DNA of 39,451 bases from Eikenella halliae (GCF_001648475.1 NZ_LXSQ01000013.1:1-39451); one strand, 5' to 3'. Counted from the stretch's first letter, positions 20,956 to 29,251 are shown. Notes: generated by a model not told the origin, from the sequence alone. A program made the numbers and translations.

Positions 20956-23319
20956 TTACCTATTTCTACCTTTGCTAATCCGCACCTGACCCGATTTGCT
21001 GATGGTCACCTCGGATCCCAACTTGAGTTTGGCCAGCCGCCGCCGGGCGTAATCGCTCAAGCCCAGCACCACCACCTCGTCGCAGTGCGCCGGCTTGAAT
21101 AGCCCGACTGGATGGCCGCCAACCTCCCGTATCCCGTTGAAAATCAGTCGGCCGGCATCAGTGGCATTATACCGCCTATGATGCACTATATCGAAGCCTT
21201 TTTGCCGTTTTTCTTCCCGCTCATTAATGTACTGTTGCACCGGATCAGCCACTTGTTGGGCCGGAACGAAAGTTACTGCCGGCCGGGGCGAAAATAAACT
21301 GCGCAAGGCGGACAAACCCTGCAAATAACCGCGCCGGAACGCCGGCGGTTTGCTCCCAGGCTTGGCCACCAGACCCACGACCGCCTGAAAAACATCGGCG
21401 GCCGTCAGCCGACTTCCTGCCCGATGTATTGCCCGTCGCACAGCTGGATGGTCTGCGGCTCGCGATTGCTCCAAGTGACCAGATACATGACCCGACAATA
21501 GCATTTGAGTTCGTCCTGGGTCGCGAACCAAACGGCGTTCGGACACTCCTCGCAAGCCGTCGCCTCCTTCGGCAGACGATGGGGCCGCTCCAACGCCAAC
21601 CCTTCCAGGGTCGTCGAGCTGCGTGTGCGCTCCTGCGCGTACTGCTCCATCGACTCGGCCATTTCGGCTTCGGACATCGTTGCGCTCGCCAAAGACGATT
21701 CGATCTCCTTTGACTCCGGCGGCGCCGTCGACTGATCCGATACCATCTCGGCCCCCAACGCCATCAATTGCTCCAAGTCCGCTGCGTGTTCTTGATCTGA
21801 CATCGATATACCTCCGTTTGTATTGTTGGAAACTTTGCTCGAGAAGCGGATCGGTAAATTCGACATCCAAATCGGCCGCCGCCGCAATACGGGCAACCTT
21901 CTGACGAAAATCCTGCGTTCCCTCTACTTTCAGACGACGGCCGTATTTAGCCATTGCCAAACGCAACGCTTTTTCTACCGCCGGATCAGCCGGAACATCC
22001 GCCAAATGCAGCGTTTGACCTGCATCTCTGATGGTATAGCCGTCTTGCTCGTAAACCACCGTGCCTTTTTTGGTCACGGTATCTACCCGCATTGCTGCCA
22101 AACCGCTGCCCTCTTCCCGACCTTGAAACTGGTTACCGCGATACACCGCTTGTTTTCCCCGGTCGCGCAATGCCTGCAAAGCCTCGGCATTCCCGGCCGC
22201 CGCCTGCTGTTGCAACCAGTCGGCCCAAGTTTGCTGTTTGTGCTGCTGATAAACCGACCGACACTGCCAACGGTACTGGCTGCGCCGGCTTTGCAACTCC
22301 AGCCGCCGTTGACTGGATAAAATACGGAGTACCGTTCGATTACGCCGCCCACCCAATTTGGCCAAGCGGATTCTGAACTCGTATTTAGCCTGAATCGACC
22401 GTATGTCCCGGTCGCGTTCATACAGCAAATCTTCCAGCTGTTCGCGACGACGGCGTTCGGTTTTGTTGCGCTCGGCCTGATAGGTGGCATACAGACGGCT
22501 GGTATCGGTTCGGGAATAGGGTTTCTTTTCATACTGTGCCTTAACTGGCGGCACCGCCAGATCGACCGGCGGCGGGCGGTATGCACCCAGTTTTTGCTCC
22601 AGTTTGGCTTTGGAAAATTCCCGACTAACACTACTGGCCTTAACCCAGACCTCGCCGGCACCCAAAACCAAACCGTTGCCGCGTTGTTTTAGCTCCAAAC
22701 CATTTTCCAAAACCATCTGATGCAACTGCTCCCACGACTGCGCCTCGCGCAAGCCATCGGCAACATTACGCCTGATCCAACCCAACAAGCTTTCCAGGCC
22801 CGACATCTCCTCCATATCGATACCGGTACGATTGCCGCGGCCGCGCTCTACCCGCTGCAAACCCAATGCAATTTCAAACTTACGGCACTGCTCGCCCAAC
22901 ACCTTAAAATCCCGATAAGGCTCGTGAACAGTTTTTTTCTGCGGGTGGATTTTATTGATGGCCACATGGAAATGCAGATTATCGGTATCACGGTGCACCA
23001 CCGAAATCCGTTGATGCTCACCATAACCCAGTGCCTCCACCATACTTTGCTCAATCTGTGCCAACTGTTCGTCCGACAGGTTTTCCCCATTAGCAAACGA
23101 AACCAGCAAGTGATAGGTTTTATCCGCCTTGGTGCTTTTATTGTAGTCTTGCACCCGCAGCACATCCTGCACGGCAAAATCTACATTTTCCACTTGGAAA
23201 TTATGTAGGGCGATTTTGCCGACCCGGTTATGAATGCCTTGGCTGGATGACAGATACGTAACCAAATCAGCAAAACTGCTCAATCTAACATTGCGCATCG
23301 GGATTTTTTTGGCAATCAT
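20956..23319 (-). CDS. traI: TraI MOB-P relaxase
   Basis: A 787-residue relaxase. Catalytic Tyr22 lies in 'ADLVTYLSSSQG', the same number as in RP4 TraI. Motif III is 'HRDTDNLHFHVAINKIHP' with His109, His116 and His118. A long basic linker (about 250-370) and an LPD7-like domain ('RGNQFQGREEG...GTVVYEQDGYTIRDAG') follow. The region about 505-640 is low in complexity because another gene is read through it in a second frame. It nicks oriT at 23745-23835 and leads the strand into the recipient. A KorB operator stands 15 bases before its ATG. Confidence 0.95.
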   Translation of the reverse strand: MIAKKIPMRNVRLSSFADLVTYLSSSQGIHNRVGKIALHNFQVENVDFAVQDVLRVQDYNKSTKADKTYHLLVSFANGENLSDEQLAQIEQSMVEALGYGEHQRISVVHRDTDNLHFHVAINKIHPQKKTVHEPYRDFKVLGEQCRKFEIALGLQRVERGRGNRTGIDMEEMSGLESLLGWIRRNVADGLREAQSWEQLHQMVLENGLELKQRGNGLVLGAGEVWVKASSVSREFSKAKLEQKLGAYRPPPVDLAVPPVKAQYEKKPYSRTDTSRLYATYQAERNKTERRRREQLEDLLYERDRDIRSIQAKYEFRIRLAKLGGRRNRTVLRILSSQRRLELQSRRSQYRWQCRSVYQQHKQQTWADWLQQQAAAGNAEALQALRDRGKQAVYRGNQFQGREEGSGLAAMRVDTVTKKGTVVYEQDGYTIRDAGQTLHLADVPADPAVEKALRLAMAKYGRRLKVEGTQDFRQKVARIAAAADLDVEFTDPLLEQSFQQYKRRYIDVRSRTRSGLGAIDGVGGRDGIGSVDGAAGVKGDRIVFGERNDVRSRNGRVDGAVRAGAHTQLDDPGRVGVGAAPSSAEGGDGLRGVSERRLVRDPGRTQMLLSGHVSGHLEQSRAADHPAVRRAIHRAGSRLTAADVFQAVVGLVAKPGSKPPAFRRGYLQGLSALRSLFSPRPAVTFVPAQQVADPVQQYINEREEKRQKGFDIVHHRRYNATDAGRLIFNGIREVGGHPVGLFKPAHCDEVVVLGLSDYARRRLAKLKLGSEVTISKSGQVRISKGRNR
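21405..21803 (-). CDS. traH: TraH-like gene nested within traI in another frame
   Basis: A 132-residue acidic protein fully inside traI in a different frame of the same strand. CGGAGG stands 7 bases before the ATG at 21803, an unusually good signal inside a gene. Residues 1-60 are acidic and helical. Residues 84-122 carry Cys at 84, 87, 101, 103 and 122, suggesting a small zinc-binding fold ('ATACEECPNAVWF', 'KCYCRVMYLVTW'). RP4 has traH in the same nested place, encoding an acidic protein that stabilises the relaxosome. The match is positional; I cannot confirm sequence homology. Confidence 0.72.
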   Translation of the reverse strand: MSDQEHAADLEQLMALGAEMVSDQSTAPPESKEIESSLASATMSEAEMAESMEQYAQERTRSSTTLEGLALERPHRLPKEATACEECPNAVWFATQDELKCYCRVMYLVTWSNREPQTIQLCDGQYIGQEVG

Positions 23320-23321
23320 GC

Positions 23322-23702
23322 TCAGAACCTTTTTTTAGCGGCTAAAATTCGGCGCATCTTAACCACCTCTAATAACTCCCCCTGAAGCTCTTCGATCTGT
23401 TTCAGCACACCGAAAATAGCCTTGCTTAACGACTCACGTTCAAACATCATCAAGCGTTCATCATTACTCAACCACATCTTGATGAGGCCACCCAGGCGAC
23501 CTTGGTCCGCATTCAACTTCATCATCTGTTCGACAGCTTCCAAATCGTAAACCGGTGCCGGTGCATAGCCCAAACCCAGTTCACGCAAATAAGCCGAATG
23601 GCTGAGTCCTACCGACTCGGCCGCTTCGGCTATTTTTATAAATTCCTCGTCACTGACGACCACCTGAATCCGCTTGGAATACTTCCGCTTATTAGTTCCC
23701 AT
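23322..23702 (-). CDS. traJ: TraJ relaxosome accessory protein
   Basis: About 127 residues, with a basic N-terminal ribbon-helix-helix region ('KYSKRIQVVVSDEEFIKIAEAAESV', shortened here: KRIQVVVSDEEF and GLSHSAYLRELGLG) and a helical C-terminus. TraJ binds the inverted repeat of oriT and recruits TraI. Two ATGs are adjacent (23705, 23702); the second has the better spacing from AGGA. It is the first gene of the leftward tra operon and lies beside oriT, as in RP4. Its last codons contain a KorB operator. Confidence 0.88.
   Translation of the reverse strand: MGTNKRKYSKRIQVVVSDEEFIKIAEAAESVGLSHSAYLRELGLGYAPAPVYDLEAVEQMMKLNADQGRLGGLIKMWLSNDERLMMFERESLSKAIFGVLKQIEELQGELLEVVKMRRILAAKKRF
23334..23346. 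promoter_or_regulatory. KorB operator before traI
   Basis: TTTAGCGGCTAAA, exact to the RP4 consensus, 15 bases upstream of the traI start and inside the end of traJ. KorB bound here could limit relaxase expression. Confidence 0.8.
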
Positions 23703-23744
23703 CATCTTTCCTGGCGTTTGAACCATGAGGCAACGGTAGTTGCC

Positions 23745-23835
23745 CAGCCTCGCAGAGCAAGATACCCGTTGAGCAAGGCGAATAAGGATGTAATGGGACG
23801 TTGATACGTCACATTACCTATCTTGCCCAGTATTT
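23745..23835 (+). other. oriT: Origin of transfer (oriT), IncP type
   Basis: The segment contains CAGCCTCGCAGAGCA, CCCGTTGAG and GCGAATAAGG, all remembered from the RP4 oriT in this order. An 11-bp inverted repeat with one mismatch (TAATGGGACGT / ACGTCACATTA, loop TGAT; 23792-23817) precedes the nick region ACCTATCTTG|CCC. RP4 has ACCTATCCTG|CCC. The predicted nick is between 23825 and 23826 on the plus strand. It lies between divergent traJ and traK. GGCAAC/GTTGCC at 23729-23744 adds a further small hairpin. From 23836 to 24017 the DNA is AT-rich and likely holds the traK promoter and TraK binding region. Confidence 0.92.
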
Positions 23836-24017
23836 ATAGTTACGATTCTAATACAAAATATAAGTAATTTAAAACCAAATTTAGTCAAACTAAATTTGCC
23901 GACTTTTTTACGCCAGGAAAAAAGTGCAAACTATTGTTAGATGATGTAGAATTACCGCTAATAGATATTTGTTTGATATTGTTTTTAACTTGTTTTGTAT
24001 TTATTAGCACCGACAAT

Positions 24018-24443
24018 ATGGCTTCCACTCCATCGAAAATTGTCAGCCTAGTATTGGCTGAGGCTGTTAAGCGGGATAGCCGGGAATCAAAACGCTCCAA
24101 ATCTGCACACAAGGCAAAATTCCTCAGCATCCGGGACGATGTGGCCGCACTGGTTATCGAAGCCAAGTTGCCGATTCAGTTTGTATGGCAAGTCTTACTG
24201 GATCACGGCATCATCCGGTGCAGCTACCGAACATTTTTGCAATATTGCCGGGAATATTTGGACCACCCGGCGACGGCCAAAATGCCCCGCTCTGCGCAAG
24301 CTAATAAGCAATCTTCACCTTCTCTGCCGCTTGCCAAACGGACAAAACCGGCCGGGCCGGGTAAACAACCGATTATTGCGACCGCTGAGCAATCAAAACC
24401 TTTTGTATTTAACTCATCCCCTAACGAAGAGGATTTACTCTGA
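24018..24443 (+). CDS. traK: TraK oriT-binding protein
   Basis: A 141-residue basic protein. It starts at MASTPSKIV; an in-frame extension upstream would be translated from AT-rich oriT DNA and is unlikely. The N-terminal half is helical ('AKFLSIRDDVAALVIEAKLP', shown in part: SIRDDVAALVIEAK) with 'CSYRTFLQYCREYL'. The C-terminus 'FVFNSSPNEEDLL' matches the RP4 TraK ending pattern. TraK binds and bends oriT next to the nick region to help the relaxosome. The stop overlaps the traL start. Confidence 0.85.
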   Translation: MASTPSKIVSLVLAEAVKRDSRESKRSKSAHKAKFLSIRDDVAALVIEAKLPIQFVWQVLLDHGIIRCSYRTFLQYCREYLDHPATAKMPRSAQANKQSSPSLPLAKRTKPAGPGKQPIIATAEQSKPFVFNSSPNEEDLL

Positions 24444-25168
24444 TGGCAACCATACATTTCAGTCTGCAAGGTAAAGGCGGGGTCGGGAAAAGCTTTCTCG
24501 CCCTGATGTTGGCCATGTACTACCAAAGACAACAACAGCCTTTGACCATATTCGATACCGACCCGATCAACGCCACCTTGTTCGGCTTCAAATGCTTGGG
24601 GGCGGAAAAATTCGAGATCATGCGCAAGGACGACATCGACAAACGGCGATTCGACCAACTGTTTGAACAAGTCATTGCAACTGAACAAGACGTGTTACTG
24701 GATGTCGGCGCCAACGGTTTCGTACCGCTCTGTTCTTATATTCTGGCCAACCAATTGATCGAGATGCTGCATCAAGCCGGCCACCGTATCGTTATTCATA
24801 CCTCGATCGTCGGGGGCCAAAATCTAAAACACACCATCAACGGTTTTGATGCCTTGGCCGAACAATTCCCGGAACAGGCCGAATTTGTTATTTGGCTTAA
24901 TCCGTTTTGGGGGGAAGTCAGTTATCAAGGCAAAGCGTTTGAAGAGTTGAAAGCTTATAAAACCCACCGTGACAGAATCTCGGCCATCATCCGTATTCCG
25001 GAATTAGACCCGTCCTTGCAAGGACAGGATTTGGCCGATATGTTGGAAAAACAGCTGACTTTTGATGAAGCCATTGCCGACGAATCATTTTCAATTTTTG
25101 AGCGTCAACGCTTAAAAGTCATTGCTGAAACCCTGTTCGCGGCCATTGGCCAGGCTAACCTGGTTTGA
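24443..25168 (+). CDS. traL: TraL, ParA-like ATPase
   Basis: A 241-residue P-loop ATPase with a deviant Walker A 'LQGKGGVGKSFLALML' at residues 8-23 and 'LLDVGANGFVPL' as the Walker B area. TraL belongs to the traK-L-M operon next to IncP oriT. Its role is not settled; ParA-like ATPases often position cargo in the cell. Start and stop are tightly coupled with traK. Confidence 0.88.
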   Translation: MATIHFSLQGKGGVGKSFLALMLAMYYQRQQQPLTIFDTDPINATLFGFKCLGAEKFEIMRKDDIDKRRFDQLFEQVIATEQDVLLDVGANGFVPLCSYILANQLIEMLHQAGHRIVIHTSIVGGQNLKHTINGFDALAEQFPEQAEFVIWLNPFWGEVSYQGKAFEELKAYKTHRDRISAIIRIPELDPSLQGQDLADMLEKQLTFDEAIADESFSIFERQRLKVIAETLFAAIGQANLV

Positions 25169-25187
25169 CTGGGTAGTGAGATAGCTT

Positions 25188-25670
25188 ATGGAAGACAAGC
25201 TTAAAACGATACGGGCAACCATATTGGAGAAAAACGGGATACCGATCAGCCCGAAAGACCCCATTATGGTGGTATACACCATGATGGAAATCTTGGAAGA
25301 GCAACTTAAGACTGGCCAAACTGAATTACTGAACGAGTTCCGCTCACAAATAGAGGAGACGACCCACAATTGGAAGGTCTCGATTCAACAGCAATCCGAA
25401 CCGGACATTGAAACTTTCCTCAGCCAAAACCAGGATAAGCTTCGTGCCATCGTCAGTAAAATACTCCACGAAACCGAAAACCAAGCCAACCGGCAGATTG
25501 AACAGGCTTGTGCCCAGCTAAGCAGCAAGCTAAACGATTTAAGTAACGTTATCGATACCGCCGTGAATCAGAAAATAAAAGAAACCAGAAACGCCGCCTG
25601 GCTGAATCTGGTTGCTTCGGCATTGGTCATGCTCGCTGTGCTGATTTTGGTTTTAAAATTTACTTTCTAA
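25188..25670 (+). CDS. traM: TraM
   Basis: A 160-residue protein: a helical and coiled N-terminal part with repeated Gln/Asn/Glu, and one C-terminal membrane helix ('LNLVASALVMLAVLILVLKF'). It follows traL, as in RP4. It may link the relaxosome side to the membrane. Its stop overlaps by two bases the stop of the convergent 25667 gene, with no terminator between them. Confidence 0.8.
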   Translation: MEDKLKTIRATILEKNGIPISPKDPIMVVYTMMEILEEQLKTGQTELLNEFRSQIEETTHNWKVSIQQQSEPDIETFLSQNQDKLRAIVSKILHETENQANRQIEQACAQLSSKLNDLSNVIDTAVNQKIKETRNAAWLNLVASALVMLAVLILVLKFTF

Positions 25671-26212
25671 CGCTCAATAGTCAAAGACTGACCCAGGCCC
25701 ATGCTCTGGGTCTGTTTTTTCTTGGCCAACTGTTGCTGATGCAAGCGGTGCACTCGTACCGCAATTTGGGCCTCATCCAATTCCTGTGCCAGCTCTTGGT
25801 GATTCATCCTGGTTTTTTGTACTACCAACACCTGTAACCGGGAATTTTTGCTACCCATACCATGCTTGAGCTCTTGAACATCTTCTAGCCGGTCGGCCAA
25901 CATCAACAATCGCGACTGTGCCTGTTGGCATTGTTCAGCCCAAACCCCTCTTGCCTTGGGTAGCTTAAATAATCCTGGTTTGTGATTTTGCAGGCTTTGA
26001 ATTTTATCGCGCTGGCGGGCAATCATGGCTTCCAAACGTTCCTCGATACGTTCCACCTGTGCTACTTTTTCCAGCAGGCAGGCATCGGCCAGACTATTAA
26101 ATTCATGTTCCAGCTGTGCCCGCTTTTCCAACAAACTATCGAATGCGGCCACATCATCCCTTGCCTCATGGAGTAGGGCATCTGCTTTAACCAATCCACT
26201 GTCACTGCTCAT
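25667..26212 (-). CDS. Coiled-coil protein in the control region, unknown function
   Basis: A 181-residue protein, almost all helix with heptad patterns and many Gln, Leu, Arg and Glu ('LLEKVAQVERIEERLEAM', 'AQELDEAQIAVRVHRLHQ'). GGAGG stands 5 bases before the ATG at 26212; a TTG at 26224 is less likely. A KorB operator lies 15 bases upstream, so KorB probably controls it. In RP4 a coiled-coil protein gene (kfrA) lies downstream of korB, and this may be a functional analogue. No homology is claimed. Confidence 0.68.
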   Translation of the reverse strand: MSSDSGLVKADALLHEARDDVAAFDSLLEKRAQLEHEFNSLADACLLEKVAQVERIEERLEAMIARQRDKIQSLQNHKPGLFKLPKARGVWAEQCQQAQSRLLMLADRLEDVQELKHGMGSKNSRLQVLVVQKTRMNHQELAQELDEAQIAVRVHRLHQQQLAKKKQTQSMGLGQSLTIER

Positions 26213-26227
26213 GATGTCCTCCAAGAT

Positions 26228-26240
26228 TTTAGCGGCTAAA
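26228..26240. promoter_or_regulatory. KorB operator between fic2 and the coiled-coil gene
   Basis: TTTAGCGGCTAAA, exact consensus. It is 2 bases past the Fic stop and 15 bases before the ATG of the coiled-coil gene. Confidence 0.82.
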
Positions 26241-26242
26241 AT

Positions 26243-27271
26243 TTAGATACGGCGACCTGATTTCCGCCCCCGGCTTTCCGACACCACAACCTTATCCCCT
26301 TGGCGTTTTATCGAAACCGTGGCGCCCAATTCCGGCGGCTGGGCAAATGCTTTAGCCGGATGTTTGATTATTCCAGATGCGGTTTTTTGAAATACATGAT
26401 TTTTATCCTTGTGCACAATCTGGCCGTCATATTCCTGGCCTTCTGCCGCCTCTTTGGCCGTATGCAGCAAATAAACCCCTGGCTTCATCCCTTTGGGTGC
26501 TGGGTTTACATTCACAACCTGCCACTTGCCATTTTGCTCGACTTCCAACAAATGGCTTTTATTCATTACCACTACCCGTTGTTTCTCCATGTTCTGGTTC
26601 TCCTGCCGTTCTTGATTCAAAGTTTGCATGGGAGAGGCCATATTGCGGAAAATAGCTTTAATCGGTTCCTTGTTTGAAGGCAGGAGATTCACGTATTTCT
26701 CTCCATTGTCCTCCCAAAATACCCCATATAGCCCGCTTATGGCGCTGGCATGATTCCACTCGTCTTTATTGTTTTTACTGTAATCCAAACGGATACCCTG
26801 CTCGGCTGCCAACTGGCGCATGAATACTTGTAAGCTGCGGCCATTCCCTTCTGGAAACGGGTGGGCATGGTTGGCTTGGATAAATATATCGGTCAACTCT
26901 TCTAATTTTTGCTCAAAACTCAGATTTTCGGCGCGGGCAAAACGGGCGGTTTTCTGCTCCAATAAACCCCAAACCTGGCGGATTTCATCCGGATTGGCGA
27001 ATATAGACACTAAACCACCACCCATCCCTTTACTGGAAGGTACAGTCCGCACCTTGCCCGCCCACTCGTAGATACCTTCAAATAAGTGTTGGTGAATAGC
27101 CTGCTGCCGTTCCAAGCCGTAACCTTGAATACCAGCTAACGCCTTTCCTGACAGAATCTCATTACTTTTTCGTTTAGTTATCAAATACTCTACTCTGCGC
27201 AGTTCTTCTCTATCAGTAATCCCTAACTGATTTGTTAAGACTCCGTTATCGTCCCGATACAGGCTAGCCAC
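26243..27271 (-). CDS. Second Fic-domain toxin with KfrB-like C-terminal domain
   Basis: A 342-residue protein. The N-terminus 'YRDDNGVLTNQLGITDREEL' is typical of VbhT/Bep-type Fic proteins. The active loop is 'HPFPEGNGRSLQ' (137-148), canonical except that the last Arg is Gln. The C-terminal domain (about 240-325) reads 'KGMKPGVYLLH', 'YDGQIVHKD' and 'VFQKTASGIIKHP' and is shared with the Fic protein at 7882. The start is GTG, with GGGGG before it and the antitoxin stop 9 bases upstream. It is transcribed behind korB, so the toxin pair is embedded in the partition operon. Confidence 0.85.
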   Translation of the reverse strand: MASLYRDDNGVLTNQLGITDREELRRVEYLITKRKSNEILSGKALAGIQGYGLERQQAIHQHLFEGIYEWAGKVRTVPSSKGMGGGLVSIFANPDEIRQVWGLLEQKTARFARAENLSFEQKLEELTDIFIQANHAHPFPEGNGRSLQVFMRQLAAEQGIRLDYSKNNKDEWNHASAISGLYGVFWEDNGEKYVNLLPSNKEPIKAIFRNMASPMQTLNQERQENQNMEKQRVVVMNKSHLLEVEQNGKWQVVNVNPAPKGMKPGVYLLHTAKEAAEGQEYDGQIVHKDKNHVFQKTASGIIKHPAKAFAQPPELGATVSIKRQGDKVVVSESRGRKSGRRI

Positions 27272-27280
27272 AATACCCCC

Positions 27281-27505
27281 TTATTCTATGCCGATACTTT
27301 CAATGAAACCGTCAACAGTTTTATGCTGCTTGACATATGCCAACAACAAATCAACCAATTGCTTATCAGTAAACCGACCATCTAAAACTGCTTTGTCCAT
27401 GGCCATCGCTTCTTCGGTTTTCTCAAACCCTTCCAACGCCAAAATGGCATCGGTCTGCTCCATAGCTTCTATAAGTTCCTGTCTTTGTTCATTATTCAGT
27501 TGCAT
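27281..27505 (-). CDS. VbhA-family antitoxin of the second Fic protein
   Basis: A 74-residue acidic, helical protein. 'ILALEGFEKTEEAMAM' has the Glu-Gly of the Fic-inhibition motif (Glu25, Gly26), but the Ser/Thr four residues before the Glu is Ile21. 'DKAVLDGRFTDKQLVDLL' matches the C-terminal pattern of VbhA-family antitoxins. AAGGAT precedes the ATG. The gene sits between korB and fic2. Confidence 0.78.
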   Translation of the reverse strand: MQLNNEQRQELIEAMEQTDAILALEGFEKTEEAMAMDKAVLDGRFTDKQLVDLLLAYVKQHKTVDGFIESIGIE

Positions 27506-27518
27506 TATTTATCCTTTC

Positions 27519-28430
27519 TCATCCTTCAATAACGGCCACAATACTGGAAATCTCAGCACACGGTACCGATTCCTGTTCGCCGGATTCCTCAAATTGCAAC
27601 CAGACTTCATCCGTATTATGCGCCCGCTTATTCAAAATCAAGCGCGCCAGCTGTCCTTGATACATCACTTGCACAATCGCTTTTTTCAGTTTTTTCGGGT
27701 TGGCTGGCTTATCTTTCTTGGCGTTAATTTCCGGTGCAGACACTGCCTCACTCTCTTTTTCGGCAGATGGGTCCCCTTTTAAAAACTCCTTGAAATGCCG
27801 GATGGTGGACCGAGTAATATCATCTTCATTCTGTAGCAATTCCTCTACTGCCTCCGGATACCGCCCATATAGAGTATTTAACTCGTTGACTACCGTCACG
27901 TCACTAACCTTTCCCGCGTTAAAGACGGCGGCCACCGGTTCTGGCAACGACAACAAAGCAACATGTTGGCTAACGAAAGCGGCAGATTTACCCAGCCTTT
28001 TGGCTACTTCGCCTTTTTTCATTCCTGAGTTAAGCATCAATGCTATGCCATCCGCTGTTTCCCTTGGCGTCAAATTATCCCGTTGGATATTCTCAACCAG
28101 TTGATCCAAAAATGTGTAGTCTCCATCGATATATGCCGGGATCGTCTCTTTTCCAGCCATCATGGATGCCCGGTAACGCCGTGCTCCGTGGTTGATGATA
28201 TAGAAACCGGGATTTGATTCGTCCTCATGTACGGAAATGGGAGTCTTTACACCACGTACTTTGATGCTATCCGCCAACTCTCGCAGTTTCTCTTCATCAA
28301 AAATTTTCCGGGGTTGATTAGGGTCTTCCTGTATTTGGCTCAATTTAAGCAATAAAGGAACCCCAGTAACCGGAGCAGGAGCGTTCAACAAAGAACTTAA
28401 GTCTTCCAGGCTGTCTAAATTCATCATCAT
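27519..28430 (-). CDS. korB: KorB/ParB family partition protein and repressor
   Basis: A 303-residue ParB-like protein. The CTP-binding box is 'NHGARRYRASMMAG' (80-93). A helix-turn-helix lies at 140-160 ('GEVAKRLGKSAAFVSQHVALL', shown in part: EVAKRLGKSAAFVSQH). A Gln/Glu-rich C-terminal dimer domain follows from about 240. Five exact RP4-type KorB operators on this plasmid fit this product. The start overlaps the incC stop (ATGA). It is shorter than RP4 KorB (about 358). It acts in partition with IncC and as a global repressor of replication and transfer genes. Confidence 0.92.
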   Translation of the reverse strand: MMMNLDSLEDLSSLLNAPAPVTGVPLLLKLSQIQEDPNQPRKIFDEEKLRELADSIKVRGVKTPISVHEDESNPGFYIINHGARRYRASMMAGKETIPAYIDGDYTFLDQLVENIQRDNLTPRETADGIALMLNSGMKKGEVAKRLGKSAAFVSQHVALLSLPEPVAAVFNAGKVSDVTVVNELNTLYGRYPEAVEELLQNEDDITRSTIRHFKEFLKGDPSAEKESEAVSAPEINAKKDKPANPKKLKKAIVQVMYQGQLARLILNKRAHNTDEVWLQFEESGEQESVPCAEISSIVAVIEG

Positions 28431-29191
28431 TCACCTCGCATTCTTGTAAAAATATATTCGGCAACTGCATTCACTTCTTTGGCTGCTTTTCGGGCCGCAG
28501 TCCTTTTGATGTGCCACACCGGGACACTGGAAGCAACCGCATCAGCAATACTGCTGCGTAAACCAATAGATACCGGAATCAAATAATCACTGTATTGGCT
28601 CTTAATCTGTGCCAAATGTTTGATATGCCGTGGATTACGCATGTCTACTTTGCTTGGCAACAATCCCAAAAAGGTCAGGTTCTTGTTGATTTTTTTGATG
28701 TTATTAATGGTTAATGCCATTTGACCAATACCTTGGATACTATAAGTTTCCAGTTCAATCGGGCACACCACAAAATCAGCAGCCATCAATGCGGCGGCCA
28801 AAGCATTGCCTAAGCTCGGCGGGGTATCAATGACACAGTAATCAAAATAGCCCATTCCCTTAATAGCATTGAAATTACTCAAAAAGGCAGATGCGGCTTC
28901 CTGCAAAGACAGGTTTTGGATATTGGCCAGCATACTGCCGGCCGGAAGCAACACCAGGGGAGAATCAGAGAAATCATAGGTAACCGTCAAACCAGCCGAA
29001 AATAAGTTACCGCTACCCATACCGACAATTTGTTTTACTCCAGACAAGGAATAAGTCGCATTGCCTTGGGTATCTAAATCAATAAATAACACTTTGCTGC
29101 TCTTCCGCTCGGTTAAAAACCAAGCCAAATGTAGCGCAAGTGCTGTTTTGCCGACCCCACCCTTTTGCTGGGCTACCACGATGGTTTTCAT
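28427..29191 (-). CDS. incC: IncC/ParA family partition ATPase
   Basis: A 254-residue ParA ATPase with Walker A 'QQKGGVGKTALALHLAW', Walker B 'YCVIDTPPSLG' and 'VVCPIELETYS'. The ATG at 29191 follows GGAGG by 5 bases; an ATG 12 bases earlier lacks such spacing. It lies upstream of korB and downstream of a strongly controlled promoter with a KorB operator. It partitions the plasmid with KorB. Confidence 0.93.
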   Translation of the reverse strand: MKTIVVAQQKGGVGKTALALHLAWFLTERKSSKVLFIDLDTQGNATYSLSGVKQIVGMGSGNLFSAGLTVTYDFSDSPLVLLPAGSMLANIQNLSLQEAASAFLSNFNAIKGMGYFDYCVIDTPPSLGNALAAALMAADFVVCPIELETYSIQGIGQMALTINNIKKINKNLTFLGLLPSKVDMRNPRHIKHLAQIKSQYSDYLIPVSIGLRSSIADAVASSVPVWHIKRTAARKAAKEVNAVAEYIFTRMRGE

Positions 29192-29218
29192 CGCTACCTC
29201 CATATCAAATATGGCTAT

Positions 29219-29247
29219 ATTATAGGTTAAAATAACCTATAATGCAA
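29219..29247 (-). promoter_or_regulatory. incC promoter with palindromic operator filling the -10/-35 region
   Basis: On the minus strand, TTGCAT (29242-29247) stands exactly 17 bases from TATAAT (29219-29224). An 11-bp perfect inverted repeat with a 3-base centre (29219-29243; half-site ATTATAGGTTA) covers the spacer and -10. A KorB operator lies 4 bases upstream of the -35. The incC ATG is 28 bases below the -10. A protein binding the palindrome would block RNA polymerase. Confidence 0.82.
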
Positions 29248-29251
29248 TAAT

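Noticed and set aside
21925..21945. A CAGACGAC sequence resembling another neisserial uptake sequence
   Set aside because: Only about ten positions agree with the mucosa-type dialect and the flanking bases do not; it lies inside traI coding DNA.
23934..24017. N-terminal extension of TraK with a membrane-like segment
   Set aside because: The hydrophobic stretch comes from AT-rich promoter DNA; the ATG at 24018 gives a TraK-like start.
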